Shown: positions 1-12,300, counted from the first letter of the stretch. The stretch: DNA of 64,000 bases from Petunia secreta (GCA_029990175.1 JARKIP010000023.1:21285501-21349500); one strand, 5' to 3'. The notes: generated by a model from the letters alone, not told the origin. Made by a program: numbers and translations.

Positions 1-355
1 GGGGCTTCATCTTAGATACTTATGGAAAAAGGAAAGAATTAATGTGTGTTTCTTTTTTCAGTTGTTTTTTTTAATGGAGGGTTTTAATAATCAATTTTTA
101 TCTAATTTCTATTGTCTGTTGCCAGGAAGGGTCTTTTGAGTATGGCAATAGTGACTATAATATATGTAGCACTCAGTACTTTTTCTCCAAATTATACTTC
201 GTTGATGGCTCTACGTATGATGGTTGGATTTGGAGTAGGAGGTGGACCTGTATATGGATCTTGAATTTGTGCCTTCGATAAATAGGGGAATGTGGACGGT
301 TATCTGTACAGTTTTTTGGACAGTTGGAACAATACTCGAGACTTTATTGGCACTG

Positions 356-1817
356 GTACTTAAATATTTGGCTTGTGATTTCTTTTACTTACTTGGCCTT
401 TAGTGTGCAACCACGTCCACTTAAATCTGCAGTCACCTGCTCCCTATAATAATCATTGTAACTTCCGTTACTACATTAGGCTTTGATGTCAGCACTTCGA
501 TTCATCTTCTCGACGTGATAGTTTACTTTCTTGATGTCTTTTTATTGTAATCAGTTAGTTTTTTCTGATGTTCTTTTACTATGTGATCTTCCATTAATAT
601 CGTGCCTCCAAATGCTACTATATCAGAGCCATAATTTTCAATAAGGGGATTCAAAAATTTGAAGCTGCAAGCTCAAGCTATTAATGAAATATTTTCTTAA
701 GTCAAGGGGAATCAAAAGCTTATTATTATGTTCCCAAGATCGGGTCACGGGGCGGTGAAGATAGTAGGGCTCATCAAAGGGAGCTCCATTCTTAGGCTCG
801 TAAAATGGAGTTCTAGCCTTAAGATTCATTAAAAGAGAGTCTCAGATCTCTAGGTTTTTGTCAAATTTCTGCTTTAATCTCTGAAATATTGCTCTTTAAA
901 TAGAGCTTACAAAGTCCTAATTGAAATAGAACTAGAAGTCTAACATAAACAAATAACTTGAAATAAAAGAGACCTAACCTAAACCTAGTAATCCTAAATA
1001 AACTATTAATTTATTGACTAGTTAACATAAATATTATTAAAAACCTATGATAATTAAACCACTGTAGCCTAAGCACGTAACACTTATACTTATACAAAAG
1101 ACTGTTTTTGCCTTATTTGCATAGTACGACTTTCCAATGAAGAAGATTCAGTTGAACCCCCTTCAATGGCTGAGACTCTGCAACTGTATCTATATAACAT
1201 TACGATATTCTACTTCCACATCGATAAACAGTAAAAGTCTGAAGCACAAAGCTGTTAAGAAATTCTCTCCTGCAACCTTTTAACACTTCCAATTTATATT
1301 AGCCACAATTTACTACACACTCCTCATATGTAAAAGCTTTTCTCTTTATTCTAACCTTTAAGACCATGTAATTATATGGAGTTATGAGGATATCTGTGAG
1401 ACTTCTGATTACTCAATGCAGCAAACACATTATTGATAGTTCTTATTGCAATTCTGCCATAATCTCATACTAATTCCCACTACTGTTGTTGAAGAGTCCA
1501 GCAAACCTATTCTCTAAGGGACAGAAGTAAAGAATGTTTAATTATACTAAGAGATCTTGAGTCCAATGTTCTGTGGCAGAAATTACTTTGTATTTTTACT
1601 GGACACAATTCTTTGCTAAAATATGAATTACTTTGGAATATGCTGCTAATTTATGAATACTCAAACAAAGTTAGTTGTGACCTGTGAAGTTTGATTATAC
1701 AGAAAAGGGGCAATAACACTTGAAATAAGAATTTCACTGAGTTCGTGTGCCACTAATCACCTTATGCTTCTTCGAACATTGAAAAAACTTATGACGTTCT
1801 CTTTTTATCTCTTGCAG
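356..1817 (+). other. Intron 2 of copy 1, no gene seen
   Basis: AT-rich intronic sequence between a plausible donor at 356 and the acceptor TCTTGCAG ending at 1817. The short open frames here have no recognisable product and I see no clear transposon ends. Confidence 0.6.
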
Positions 1818-2066
1818 ATGATTATGCCAAGATTCGATTGGAGGTGGTTACTGGCTTTATCATCTATACTATCATTTGCAGCTCTTTTCTTATTTGTCTT
1901 TAGTGTAGAATCTCCTAGGTATCTGTGTGCCATAGGTAGAACAAATGACGTCTGTGACATTTTGAAGAAAATAGCTTTGGTGAATAAGATAGAACTTCTC
2001 TCTAGAAAGCTTGTCTCTGGTTAAGTGAGTGAGACGATGAGGAATTGCTTTCCCCTGGAAAGAATA

Positions 2067-2179
2067 TAAATTTAAATTAGGCTTCTCAACGCTACTAGTT
2101 TATATTGGAAATTCCTTCTCATATTACGGTGTTGAGAAGCCTGATTTAAATTTTGAGGATGGTATTTCTAAGTAATGCA
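2067..2179 (+). repeat. Inverted duplication inside the exon 3 remnant
   Basis: About 24 bases at 2067-2090 reappear inverted at about 2131-2154 (23 of 24 matching by eye). The inverted block goes on to 2179 with exon 3 sequence that in the intact copy (around 19214-19235) lies further downstream on the + strand. The segment was therefore duplicated, inverted and inserted, giving a potential hairpin. Confidence 0.75.
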
Positions 2180-2502
2180 GGGTTCTAGACTTTCTGAGTG
2201 TTCTTTCTGTGTGGTCTTAAACAAATAATTTTATAATGGATCTGATTCAGTTAAATTGTTTGTGTTTCCTGGTTCTTAATCAACTGAAAGGAGAAGAAAA
2301 AGGAAAGGTAAAGGGCTCTTTTCGTACATTTTTTCATGAAGTCTTATCTTAGCCTCTTAGTGGACTTTCAATTGTGGCTGAGGAGCAGAGGAGTTGCATT
2401 ATTTGATGTCACCAGTTTTGTATGGAGTGTCTACAATACAAGTTGGCAACTGCTGGACATGTTCTTTCTGCCACTTTAGCTAACTAACAACACTTAGATG
2501 AA

Positions 2503-3145
2503 TGATGCAGGGCAAATCGAGCCGAGATACTTTCCAATGAGTGCCAAGCTTGAAGGATGCAAAGGACTAGAAGTCAAGAGCTTTGGGAGCGATTTGAAGA
2601 AGCATCAAGAGCACCCGGGCTCAGGCGCTCCGTCTAAGGAGCTCCGCCTGGCCTAGGCGCTCCGCCTCATCAGCTCATTGCCTAATAAGCCAGGTGCTCC
2701 GCCCAGCCCTGTTCAATTCCAGGATTTTGCCTAGACATTTCCTAAAATGGTCCTGCGTGGCTTATCTATTTTACCCAACTTGTGGGGGTGTTTTAGTCAT
2801 TACTTAGGCTTGAGGAAAACTCTATAAATACCTCAATAGCCTCTTTTATTTGGGAACCTAGCTTTGAATATTAAAGAAAAAATTTGAGACATGATCTCTT
2901 GAATGAATGAAACCCTTTTTTTTTTGGCTTGAATCAATTGGTAGAACTAACTGAACCTCATTCCAAACCCGACTGAACCCTTTGCAAGAGCCAAATGTCT
3001 CTTGAGGACCGTTCGTATAGCATAAGCGATTCTTGATATCGATTCGAAGGTGTATCGAGACTAGTTCCTCGATACTACCTTGAAGGATGGTTCAAGCCTC
3101 GTCTTGTTTCTATCTTTTATTATCGCTTCCATTTTCCATGCATCA
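2503..3145 (+). repeat. 5' LTR of the 4.8-kb gypsy-type element
   Basis: 643 bp, TG...CA ends. It contains several AGGCGCTCCGCCT-type hairpin motifs at about 2620-2710 and a TATA-like CTATAAATAC at about 2822. Confidence 0.88.
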
Positions 3146-4144
3146 GTTTGGTATCAGAGCAAGGCTCGGGATGTGTCCTTACAAACCCTCGATCCTTGTT
3201 CATCGTGCCTATGTTAGTTTTTAGGTTAGATTCTTGTTATTGTTGTTTGAAAAAGAAAAACATACAAAAAAATAGATAAAGTTGAAAAATACAAAAAAAT
3301 TGCTAGAATTTCGTGAATATGATAACCCTATGTATTGGGGATTGTTCCTTGATATTTACCCATTGATTTGGTACCAATTTTATGAGATTTTGAGTTGTGA
3401 AACGAAATTTAAAGATTTAAATCCCAACTTTTCAAAACCCTAACTTGAAAGGCTTTGAGTCTTGATTGTGATCTTGTTATTGGGTGTTTAATACTAAAAG
3501 TCATTGGGGTTTGTTGAGGTTAGTGAAATACAACTTTGGATACCTTTGATTTTGAGAAAACAAGGTGAAATCATCGAAAAATTTGGGTGGAAATTGATAA
3601 AAAAAAAAAAAAAAGCTGAAGAACACCATCAGGCCTCCGCCTACATTTCAGGCACTCCGCCTGACTTGGACACTGCTTCAAAGTTCAGGCGCTCCGCCTG
3701 GGTTATTAGGCGCTCCGCCTGACCCTGTGAAGTGGGTTCAGGTAGTTTTCTTCTAGGTTTTCGTATTTCTTTTGATTGCATTGCTTCCGACTAGTACTAT
3801 TAGAGTAATATTTCTACTTGATTAGTACTAGTTTACTTGAGCCTATCGGATAATCGTGCTTAGTGGAGAGTAGAACTCAAAGAAGATTCATAGAACCATT
3901 TGTTTCAAGTCCACACTTAAAGAGCTTAGTGTCCATCGAGTCCCATTAATTCCACTCGTCCCGAAGAGTGCTTGCCTTGTGGATTGTTTGGTTGTTGATT
4001 AGGAACGTAGTTCAACTACGTGATACCTTTGGTTCAAGCTTGAGTGATAAATCCCCCACCACTAAATGAGTGTGCCTGAGTAACATTCAAGTGAGTGTAT
4101 GTGTGAGGTTATTTCACTAACCGTTTGCTTGTTTTGTAGGTACC
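3146..4144 (+). other. 5' untranslated interior of the gypsy-type element
   Basis: Non-coding stretch between the primer-binding site and the gag remnant. It includes an A-tract at 3600-3614 and four more GGCGCTCCGCC-like motifs at 3630-3722, so this motif is not confined to the LTRs. Confidence 0.6.
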
Positions 4145-4807
4145 ATGGCCGATGAAGATGATGATACCATTAAGAGTGCCTACTCATTGAAGAACCATGG
4201 TCATTTTGCTAGAGATTGTCCTACTCGAAAAACCATGGTTATTATGGATAATGGGCTGGTGTATTAACAAGAAAGTGAGCCCGAGAATGAGGGAGTTGAG
4301 GAGGGTGAGCTAGTTACTTGTGAAGAGGCTACAGCAGAAGGTGATGATCCTAACTTGTTTCCTGTGGTTAGGAGGAGTTTGAGTACCATACTCATTGAAG
4401 AGGAGGTATAAAATGCGCAAAAAGAAAACCTTTTCCATGCTAGATGTCATGTGATGTGGCAAGTGTGCTCAATGGTTATTGATTCGGGAAGTTGTGCTAA
4501 CATAGTGAGTCAAACATTGATTTTCCAATTGAAATTGCCTACTCTAAAGCATCCAAGTCCATACTGTTTACAATAGTTGAGTGAGTGTGGGGAGTTGAAA
4601 GTGGTGAAACAAGTCTTGATCGAGTTCAACATTGGAAACTATCGAGATAAGGTCATGTTTGATGTGGTGTCGATGCAAGCTTTCCATCTCTTGTTTGGTT
4701 GGCCTTGGCAATATGATAGATGTGTGGTACATGATGGCCGAACCAACTCCTATATGGTCAAGCAAAAGGAAAAGAAATATGTGCTCAAGCTTTTGACCCC
4801 GAGGTAA
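4145..4807 (+). pseudogene. gag zinc-knuckle and aspartic protease remnant
   Basis: The reading frame from ATG 4145 passes in a few residues from MADEDDD to a CCHC-like end (GHFARDCPTR), so most of gag is missing. The first cysteines of the zinc finger are also gone. An acidic linker follows, then the retropepsin active-site region VIDSGSCANIVS and downstream strands including LLFGWPWQYD, ending KLLTPR at 4807. In-frame stops occur at about 4265, 4408 and 4574. In gypsy elements this module is Gag-protease, which cleaves the polyprotein; here it cannot be made intact. Confidence 0.75.
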
Positions 4808-5541
4808 GTAAGAGAAGACTACAAATGTATGAGAGAGTTGAGGGAAGCGGCTAAAGCTAAGTCACCTATGGGCTTGAGCCCGAAGCCAACAATCTTATTG
4901 TCATGCCATTGCATGTTGAAAGTGAAAGTCACTCTACTCCAAATACGGACGATCTTGAGTCTCATACCATTGTACTTGAACATGAGAGACAAAAGAAAGA
5001 GAGGAGTGAGGGAGTGACCGATGAAAATCCTAGAGAGGAAAAAGGAGAGGATGTAAGGAGCGATATGAGTAGATTGTCACCAGAAACTACACTTGACCTT
5101 GAGGGAAAATTAAGAGAAATGAGAGATGAGGAAAAAAAATTGAGAGTGAGGGCACCCATTGTTCTAATCTTTCTTCATCTTCTACTTTTTCTTGTGTTAG
5201 CTTTTGTGTAGGTACCTTTGAAGACATTGAAGACAAACTATTGAAGCCTCAACCATGTGCTTTGGAAGGAGGACAAGAGGATGAAAAACTTCAAGGTGAG
5301 CTTCATGAAGGAGGAGTTGAACATGACACCTCAAGTGATGTGAGTGCTCAAGGAAGCTAAATCAAATGTAAGTGTTTCTTCATCTTCTCATGAACATACT
5401 ACTTTCTTGTCTTGTGATGACTCAATGCTAGTTGGTACTTGTGATGCATCTAGTTAATATGCTGCTAGTGAAAAGTCTAGTAGTCAACTTGTATGTGCTT
5501 GTGTATCACTGGTTGAGAGCTATGCTAAGCCACATCATGAT

Positions 5542-6165
5542 GTGCGCCCATTGCGCAATGAACATCTCTCTAGTATAGATGTGATAATTGACCTTGCGTG
5601 TGACCTTTGCTATGACACACCACCAATTTTTGACAAAGGAGAAGATGAGATAGTTGATCATACCCTTGTTAATATGCTTCTCTTTGGTGGACCTATGTGT
5701 TATGGTAAGGATGGTAGTGACCTTGAGGAGTCTAAATTGCATGAGTTGGACAAGATTGTCTATGATGACTCCTCAAGTGTGGGTGATGAACCTAGTCTTT
5801 ATACCTTGCCTTTGTTTGATTATGAAATCGAGATGCATACTTTTACTAATCCATTGTTTGAAAGCATTTTCATTGGTGGTAGTGAATTGTATTGGACTAG
5901 GGTTGGTAGTAAGGAAGAACCTCCATGGTGCGAAGGATTTGACTCCTTAGGCAACTCATTGTTTGAGACCTTGAGTGAGGTGAATGACTCTTCGAGTGAC
6001 CCTACTTTTGGTTGTTGGGGTTATGATGAAGAAGAAACCATTATCAATACCTTCCTTGAGAGCTTGCTTTATGAGAAAGGTTGCTTAGGTGATGAATTTA
6101 GAGGTGAAAAGGAACCTCTTGGTGTGAGTAAGTATGCTCTAAAGAAGGGGAGTGGGGGTAATTGA
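5542..6165 (+). CDS. Hypothetical ORF inside the gypsy-type element (207 aa)
   Basis: An uninterrupted frame starting MRPLRNEHLSSIDV, rich in acidic residues and aromatic/leucine clusters, with no domain I recognise. It lies where reverse transcriptase would be in a full element. It follows another acidic, lysine/glutamate-rich stretch (about 4900-5210) with no clear function. It may be filler carried by this deletion family, or an accessory protein; nothing here shows it is expressed. Confidence 0.35.
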   Translation: MRPLRNEHLSSIDVIIDLACDLCYDTPPIFDKGEDEIVDHTLVNMLLFGGPMCYGKDGSDLEESKLHELDKIVYDDSSSVGDEPSLYTLPLFDYEIEMHTFTNPLFESIFIGGSELYWTRVGSKEEPPWCEGFDSLGNSLFETLSEVNDSSSDPTFGCWGYDEEETIINTFLESLLYEKGCLGDEFRGEKEPLGVSKYALKKGSGGN

Positions 6166-6632
6166 TGCTAGTTGTAGGTTGGGCTATTTGACTTACTCCA
6201 TCCAACATGTTGATCACACTTTGAGGATAGCTTGATCTTACATTTCCCATGTTCCTATGACCTATTTGCTCATTCTTGTGTTGAGTGCATGTCTTCATTA
6301 AACCAAGTACTTGTTGTTCTCCTTGAAGACTTGATCTTTATTATTGCTATTGATTTTATTATAGCTATTGATGCTTGGTTATACCATAAGAGTGTATTTT
6401 CCTCACTGTTATTACTAACCTACTTGTGTAGTAGGAGGTTTTGTGTTTGCTTGTCATTGTTTGTAGGTCCTAAGTTCTATGCTAAGGCAAGGGAGAACTT
6501 GGAAGAAGCCTATTTCCAAGTGATGTTCAAGAAGGACAAAGGAGGAGAGCATTGCGAACCCCGAGGAGATGATGATGCCATGGAAGAGAACGCCTTGATT
6601 TCGAGGACGAAATCTTCTCAAGAAGGAAAGGA

Positions 6633-7303
6633 TGATGCAGGGCAAAATCGAGTCGAGACACTTTCCAATGAGTGCCAAGCTTGAAGGATGCAAAGGACTA
6701 GAATTCAAGAGCTTTGGGAGCGATTTGAAGAAGCATCAAGAGTTTCCAGGCTCAGGCGCTCCACCCAAAGCACCAGGCACTCCGCCCAAGGAGCTCCGCC
6801 TGGCCTAGGCGCTCCACCTCATCAGCTCACTGCCTAAGGAGCCAAGCGCTCCGCCCAGCCCTGTTCAATTTCGGGATTTTTGCCTAGACATTTCCTAAAA
6901 TGGCCTTGCGTGCCTTATCTATTTTACCTAACTTATGGGGGGGGGGGGTGTTTTAGTCATTACTTAGGCTTGAGGAAAACTCTATAAATACCTCAATAGC
7001 CTCTTTTATTTGGGAACCTAACTTTGAATATTGAAGAACAAATTTGAGACATGATCTCTTGAATGAATAAAACCCTTTCTTTTGGCTTGAATCAATTGAT
7101 AGAACTAATTGAACCTCATTCCAAACCCGACCGAAACCTTTGCAAGAGCCAAGTGTCTCTTGAGGACCGTTCGTATAGCATAGATGATTCTTGATATCGA
7201 TTCGAGGGTGTATCGAGGCTAATTTCTCGACACCACCTTGAAGGATAGTTCAAGCCTCGTCTTGTTTCTACCTTTTATTATCGCTTCCATTTTCCCTGCA
7301 TCA
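6633..7303 (+). repeat. 3' LTR of the 4.8-kb gypsy-type element
   Basis: 671 bp. It matches 2503-3145 with scattered substitutions, a longer GGCGCTCCGCC block (about 6752-6862) and a G-run expanded at 6940-6948. It is preceded by a purine-rich tract (AGAAGGAAAG). The visible divergence makes it older than the other LTR elements in the window. Confidence 0.88.
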
Positions 7304-7695
7304 ATGAGTTACCATTCTTGCTCTTCCGATTAGTGCACAGTAACCTTTGGAGCTGCATCCTTGGTGGTTTACTACTGTTGGTTATGCTAAATTTCAGGGG
7401 CTTAGAAGTAAAAGTTACTTAAAACCTCCTCTAGATCCTTCAGTTTGTCATTGTACTGTGTTCTATGCAGATATATCCAACGACTGTTAGGTCAACTGGT
7501 ATGGGAGTGGCAAGTTCAGTGGGAAGAATAAGGGCCATGCTTTCTCCTATCATTGCAGTGCAATTGGTAAGAGGGTGTCATCAAATGGCTGCAATCATAT
7601 CTTTTGAAGCAGTTCTAGTGCTATCAGCCGCCAGTGTTCTGCTTTTTCCGCTAGAAACAAAGGGTAAGGAGCTGATTGACATTCTAGCTGTCTAG

Positions 7696-8151
7696 AGTGT
7701 CGACTCTCGTCATTTTCCTCGTATTGAAGTTGCCTCTCCACATTGGAGATGAAAATAAAAGAAAATAGACCGGAAATCATTCTCAATGACTTGTGTTCGT
7801 TGCGTCTGTAGCAAAATAAAAACTACTTCACTACCTTGTGTCATTTTGAGATTTTAGTAGTAGCATAGATGAGTACTATCTCTTGCTTTTCCTTATCTGA
7901 ACTGCTATTATTCCACAAATCAACTTGCATAGCAGTAGGAACCGTAATTCATGAAGAGCATCACAATTCAATTTTATTAATAGACCAAAAGTTTATTTGA
8001 TGTTTATTATTTGGTGATACCTCCCTGGACCAAGCATGTGCTTTTTTGCTTTGTTGGTTATCAAGAACTCCCTGCATAGACTTGATGAAATCAATATAAA
8101 TAAAACTACAAAATGGATTAACAGAATTAACATTGCATCTTTGTTTGCTTC
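7696..8151. other. 3' flank of copy 1, no gene seen
   Basis: AT-rich sequence between the copy 1 stop codon and the copia element. It probably held the old 3' UTR. The last five bases (GCTTC) are the left target duplication of the copia insertion. Confidence 0.6.
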
Positions 8152-8415
8152 TGTTAAACAATGAGATTTTTCTAAGATAGTCTTTAGTCTCTTAAGTTAT
8201 TTTTAATATTTTTTGCTTAGTTTGTCAAGGAATGGTGGTCCTTGTTTTATGGAATATGTTTAGTAAGAAGTACAATAGTGGTTGGATAGGTAAGGTGTTC
8301 TACCAACTATGTAAAGCTAGTGTATATATATATGTGTGTATGCCTTTTTTGAAGTATGAATGAATGAAAAGAGTTCCTGCAGATTTTACTTTCTCTGCAC
8401 TTCCAAAAACTAACA
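8152..8415 (+). repeat. 5' LTR of the copia element
   Basis: 264 bp, TG...CA, containing a short TA/TG run at about 8322-8340. Confidence 0.93.
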
Positions 8416-8511
8416 GTGGTATCAAGAGCCCTTCTTCTTGAGGGATATATGAAAGAAAAAAAATAAATTTCTTCAGTTCTTCTAAGGTAAGTAAAGCTGA
8501 GCGGCAACAAC

Positions 8512-9384
8512 ATGGCTTCCAACAACTTCTTGGGTGCAGGTCCACCTATGTTCACTGGTGATAATTATCACATATGGGTGATAAAGATGAAGACTTATCT
8601 CAAAGCTCTTTGTCTATGGGAAGCAATTGAAGATGGAGCTGATCCTGCTCCACTTGGAGCAAATCCAACTGTTGCACAGATGAAGATTTATGAAGATACA
8701 AAGTCAAGGAAACCAAGAGCTCTCACATGCCTTCATTCAGCACTTTCAGATGTGGTTTTCACAAGAATAATGGCTTGTGAGACACCTAAGGAAGTATGGG
8801 AGAAGCTAAAAGAAGAGTTTGAAGGAAGTGACAGGGTGAAGACTGTCAAACTCTTGACTCTCAAAAGAGAATTTGAGATGTTAAGGATGAAGGAAGGAGA
8901 TGTTGTGAAAGATTACTCTGCAAAGCTTATGGAAATTGTAAACAAAATAAAATTGTTTGGTGAACTTTTTCCAGATTCTAAAGTGGTGGAGAAGATGATG
9001 ATTAGCTTACCAGCAAGGTTCGAGTCCAAGATCTCAGCGATAGAGGAATCTTGTGATCTGAAGACCTTATCAGTAGCGGAACTGATTAGCAAGTTGCAAG
9101 CCCAAGAGCAACGATCAAGTATAAGAGATGAGGAAGTTACAGAAGGGGCATTTCAAGCAAAACATAAAGGGAAGCAGCCTGCAAAGGATAACAAAAAGAT
9201 GGAAGGAAACAAACCAGCGAAGTGGAGGAATGAATCTTCAATGAAGGGAAAGTTTCCACCTTGCAATCATTGTCAAAGAACCAACCATCAAGAAAAGGAA
9301 TGCTGGTTCAAAGGGAAACCATCTATTCAGTGCAGATTTTGTAAGAAAATGGGCCACATCGAGAAGAATTGTAGAGTTAAGTAG
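8512..9384 (+). CDS. copia Gag (290 aa)
   Basis: Capsid-type protein of the copia element. It starts MASNNFLGAGPPMFTGDNY, with the Gag-type core including LTLKREFEMLRMKEGD near the middle (UBN2-like family) and two CCHC-type knuckles at the C-terminus: CNHCQRTNHQEKEC and CRFCKKMGHIEKNC, roughly residues 251-287. Gag coats the RNA genome and forms the particle. The frame ends at TAG 9382-9384, and the protease frame resumes in another phase after an apparent single-base loss near 9420. In most copia elements gag and pol are one frame, so this stop is probably damage rather than design. Confidence 0.88.
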   Translation: MASNNFLGAGPPMFTGDNYHIWVIKMKTYLKALCLWEAIEDGADPAPLGANPTVAQMKIYEDTKSRKPRALTCLHSALSDVVFTRIMACETPKEVWEKLKEEFEGSDRVKTVKLLTLKREFEMLRMKEGDVVKDYSAKLMEIVNKIKLFGELFPDSKVVEKMMISLPARFESKISAIEESCDLKTLSVAELISKLQAQEQRSSIRDEEVTEGAFQAKHKGKQPAKDNKKMEGNKPAKWRNESSMKGKFPPCNHCQRTNHQEKECWFKGKPSIQCRFCKKMGHIEKNCRVK

Positions 9385-12300
9385 AATAAACAACAACAAA
9401 ACCATGTACAACATGCCAATTTACTGAAGAGTCGGAAAAGGAAGAAGACAACTTGTTTATGGTTTCTCATGAAGGAAAAAAAACCAGAAAATCCACATGG
9501 TTCATAGACAGTGGTTGTACATGTCATATGTCAAACAATGAGCTTCTCTTTCGCACACTTGACAAGTCAGTTAGAACTAAAGTCAGGTTGGGAAATGGTG
9601 AAACAGTTGAATCACAAGGGAAGGGGTCAGTTGTTGTTCAGACTAAACAAGGTACAAAGTTTATACATGATGTATTGTATATTCCTTGTTTAGCATGTAA
9701 TCTGTTGAGTGTTGCTCAAATGCTCTCTAAGGGTTATTCCTTATCGTTTAAGGAAAATCATTGTTTGGTTTTTTACTCTGAAGATAATTTGATTGTTAAA
9801 GTAAAAATGGTGGATAAAAGTTTTCCTTTAGACTGGAATTTAGCAGTTGATAGTGTCAACTTTGCAAGTATGGATGAATCATGGTTGTGGCACAAAAGAT
9901 ATGGGCACTTTAACTATGCTGCTTTAAAGTCTATGTATGATAAAGGTTTGGCTAAGGATTTACCTGAGATATCACTTTCTAAAGAAGTCTGTGGATCGTG
10001 CCAGATGGGTAAGGTACACAGACAAGCATTTCCTAAGAGTACTATATGGAGGGCAACTGAAAAACTTGAGCTCGTCCACACTGATGTATGTGGACCGCAG
10101 ACACCATCTTTAGGCAAAAATAGATATTTTGTGCTCTTTATTGATGACTTAACAAGGATGACGTGGGTGTATTTTCTGAAAAACAAGTCTCAAGTATTTT
10201 TAGTGTTCAAGAAATTTAGAGCTTTTGTTGAAAGACAGAGTGGATGTAAGCTCAAGGCTTTGCGGTCCGACAATAGTGGTGAGTACACTTCAAATGAGTT
10301 CAATAAGTATTGTGAAGATGTTGGGATTGATCACAAGCTGAAAGTAAGCTACTCACCCGAACAGAATGGAGTCTCAAAGAGGAAGAATCGGACTGTTGTT
10401 GAAATGGCTAGATGTTTGCTGCTGGAAAAGAAGCTACCCCAAAGTTTCTGGGCTGAAGCTGTTTATACTTCAGTGTATTAGTTAAATCGGTTGTCCACAA
10501 AAGCTGTGGATGGAAAAACTCCTATCGAGGCATGGAGTGGAATAAAGCCGTCTGCAAAGCACTTAAAAGTCTTTGGTTCAATATGCTACTCTCATATTCC
10601 TTCAGTCAAAAGAAGCAAACTTGACCAGAAAGATGAGTTGGGAATTTTTACTGGTTATTTATCACAAGCCAAAGGTTACAGAGTTTTCAACTTGCAGACG
10701 AAAAAAATTTCCATCAAAAGAGATGTTGTGGTGGATGAGCATGCTTATTGGAATTGGGAGAAGAATCAAATTGAAACAGAAAATGCAGATTTTCAGAACT
10801 TGCATCCGCTGCCTACAACACAGTCATTTGGTTCTCAAATTCCAATAGAAGATGAAGAATCTGACGGAGAATCCTCGCTTGATTCGCCAATTTTGAAGAC
10901 CAGGTCTCTTTCTGAGATATACGAAAGATGCAATGTTGCAATCTCTGAACCAAATAGCTATCAAGAAGCATCACGACATGAAGTTTGGATTCAAGCTATG
11001 AAGGAGGAGATTGGTATGATAGAGAAGAATGACACTTGGGAGCTGGTTGATAAACCCAAAAACAGAAAAGTGATAGGGGTGAAATTGGTTTATAGGACAA
11101 AACTTAATTCAGATAATTCAGTTCATAAGTACAAAGCAAGACTTGTTGTGAAAGGCTATGCGCAAGTTGCAGGTCTGGATTATGGCGATACATTTGCTCC
11201 AGTTGCAAGGCATGATACAATAAGGCTTCTATTTGCTTTGGCAGCTCAATCGAATTGGAAGTTGTATCACCTGGATGTGAAATCAGCATTCTTAAATGGA
11301 AAACTGCAGGAGGAGATTTTTGTTGACCAACGAGAGGGCTTTCAAGTTGAAGGAATGGAGGATAAAGTGTACAAACTACATAAAGCATTGTATGGATTAA
11401 AGCAGGCTCCTAGAGCCTGGTATAGTAAGATTGATGCTCATCTTATTCATTGTGGCTTCAAAAAAAGTGAAAATGAAGCAACTTTATACGTGAAGAAGGC
11501 TAAAGGTGGAGATGCGCTTGTGGTGTCACTCTATGTTGATGATCTTCTGGTAATAGGAAATAATGAAGCTATGGTAAATCAATTCAAGCAAGAAATGCAG
11601 ACCAAGTTTGAAATGTCAGATTTGGGTTTAATGTCTTACTTTCTGGGAATGGAGATTCATCAAGTTACTGATGGAATCTTCATTTCTCAGAGAAAATATG
11701 CACTGGATATTCTTAAAAAGTTCAAGATGGAGAGGTGCAAGCCTGTATCAACGCCGCTGGTTCATAATGAAAAGATTTCAAAGTATGAAGGAGGTGGGAA
11801 AGCTGATCCAAGAGTTCATAGAAGTTTGATTGGTAGTTTGCTATATTTGACAGCAACATGACCTGATCTCATGTTTGCTGCAAGTTTTTTTGTCGAGGTG
11901 TATGCATTCTCCTAGTCAAGTTCATCTTGGGGTTGCTAAAAGAACGCTGAGATATATCAAGGGAACCATTGATTTTGGTATTTGGTTTAAAAAGGAAGCG
12001 CAAGGGCAGTTATTGGGTTATTCGGACAGTGACTGGGCAGGAAGCATCGATGATATGAAAAGCACTTCCGAATATACTTTTACCCTTGGTTCTGGCATGT
12101 TCTCATGAAATTCAAGGAAGCAAGATGTGGTAGCTCAGTCCTCTGCAGAAGCAGAATACATAGCTGCTGCTGGTGCGACCAATCAAGCTGTATGGTTAAG
12201 AAAGATTATGCATGATCTGGAGCAAAATCAAATTGACGCTACTGTTATTAAAGTGGATAACAAGTCAGAAATATGCATGATCTGGAGCAAAATCAAATTG

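Larger units (their letters stand above)
2503..7303 (+). mobile_element. Non-autonomous Ty3/gypsy-type LTR element, 4.8 kb
   Basis: The element is bounded by direct LTRs (2503-3145 and 6633-7303), both starting TGATGCAGGG and ending GCATCA. Flanks are ATGAA on the left and ATGAG on the right, a probable 5-bp target duplication with one mismatch. The 5' LTR is followed at 3149 by TGGTATCAGAGC, the usual initiator-Met tRNA primer-binding site. The interior has only a zinc-knuckle remnant and an aspartic-protease remnant; no reverse transcriptase or integrase is recognisable. It must have moved using enzymes from a relative. It sits where intron 3, exon 4 and intron 4 of the copy 1 transporter would be. 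Assignment to gypsy rests on the protease context and is less certain than the LTR structure. Confidence 0.85.
1..7695 (+). pseudogene. OCT7: Broken OCT7/NiaP-like MFS transporter (copy 1)
   Basis: This is a decayed member of the OCT7/NiaP transporter family seen intact three times downstream. Recognisable pieces are the end of exon 1 (1-31), exon 2 (126-355), a degraded exon 3 (1818-about 2180) and a complete last exon (7471-7695), which reads IYPTTVRSTGMG and ends in the family motif LETKGKE. Exon 4 is not present. The breaks are clear against the copy at 17318. The exon 1 donor GT is lost (GTAAAG has become GAAAG). Exon 2 lacks 8 bp at about 268, which puts a TGA straight after GPVYGS. Exon 3 has a premature stop near 2022, internal deletions and an inverted piece at 2131-2179. 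A 4.8-kb retroelement sits between exon 3 and the last exon. The 5' end runs off the window. The last exon still has an open frame and a good acceptor, so its decay is recent or uneven. Confidence 0.88.
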
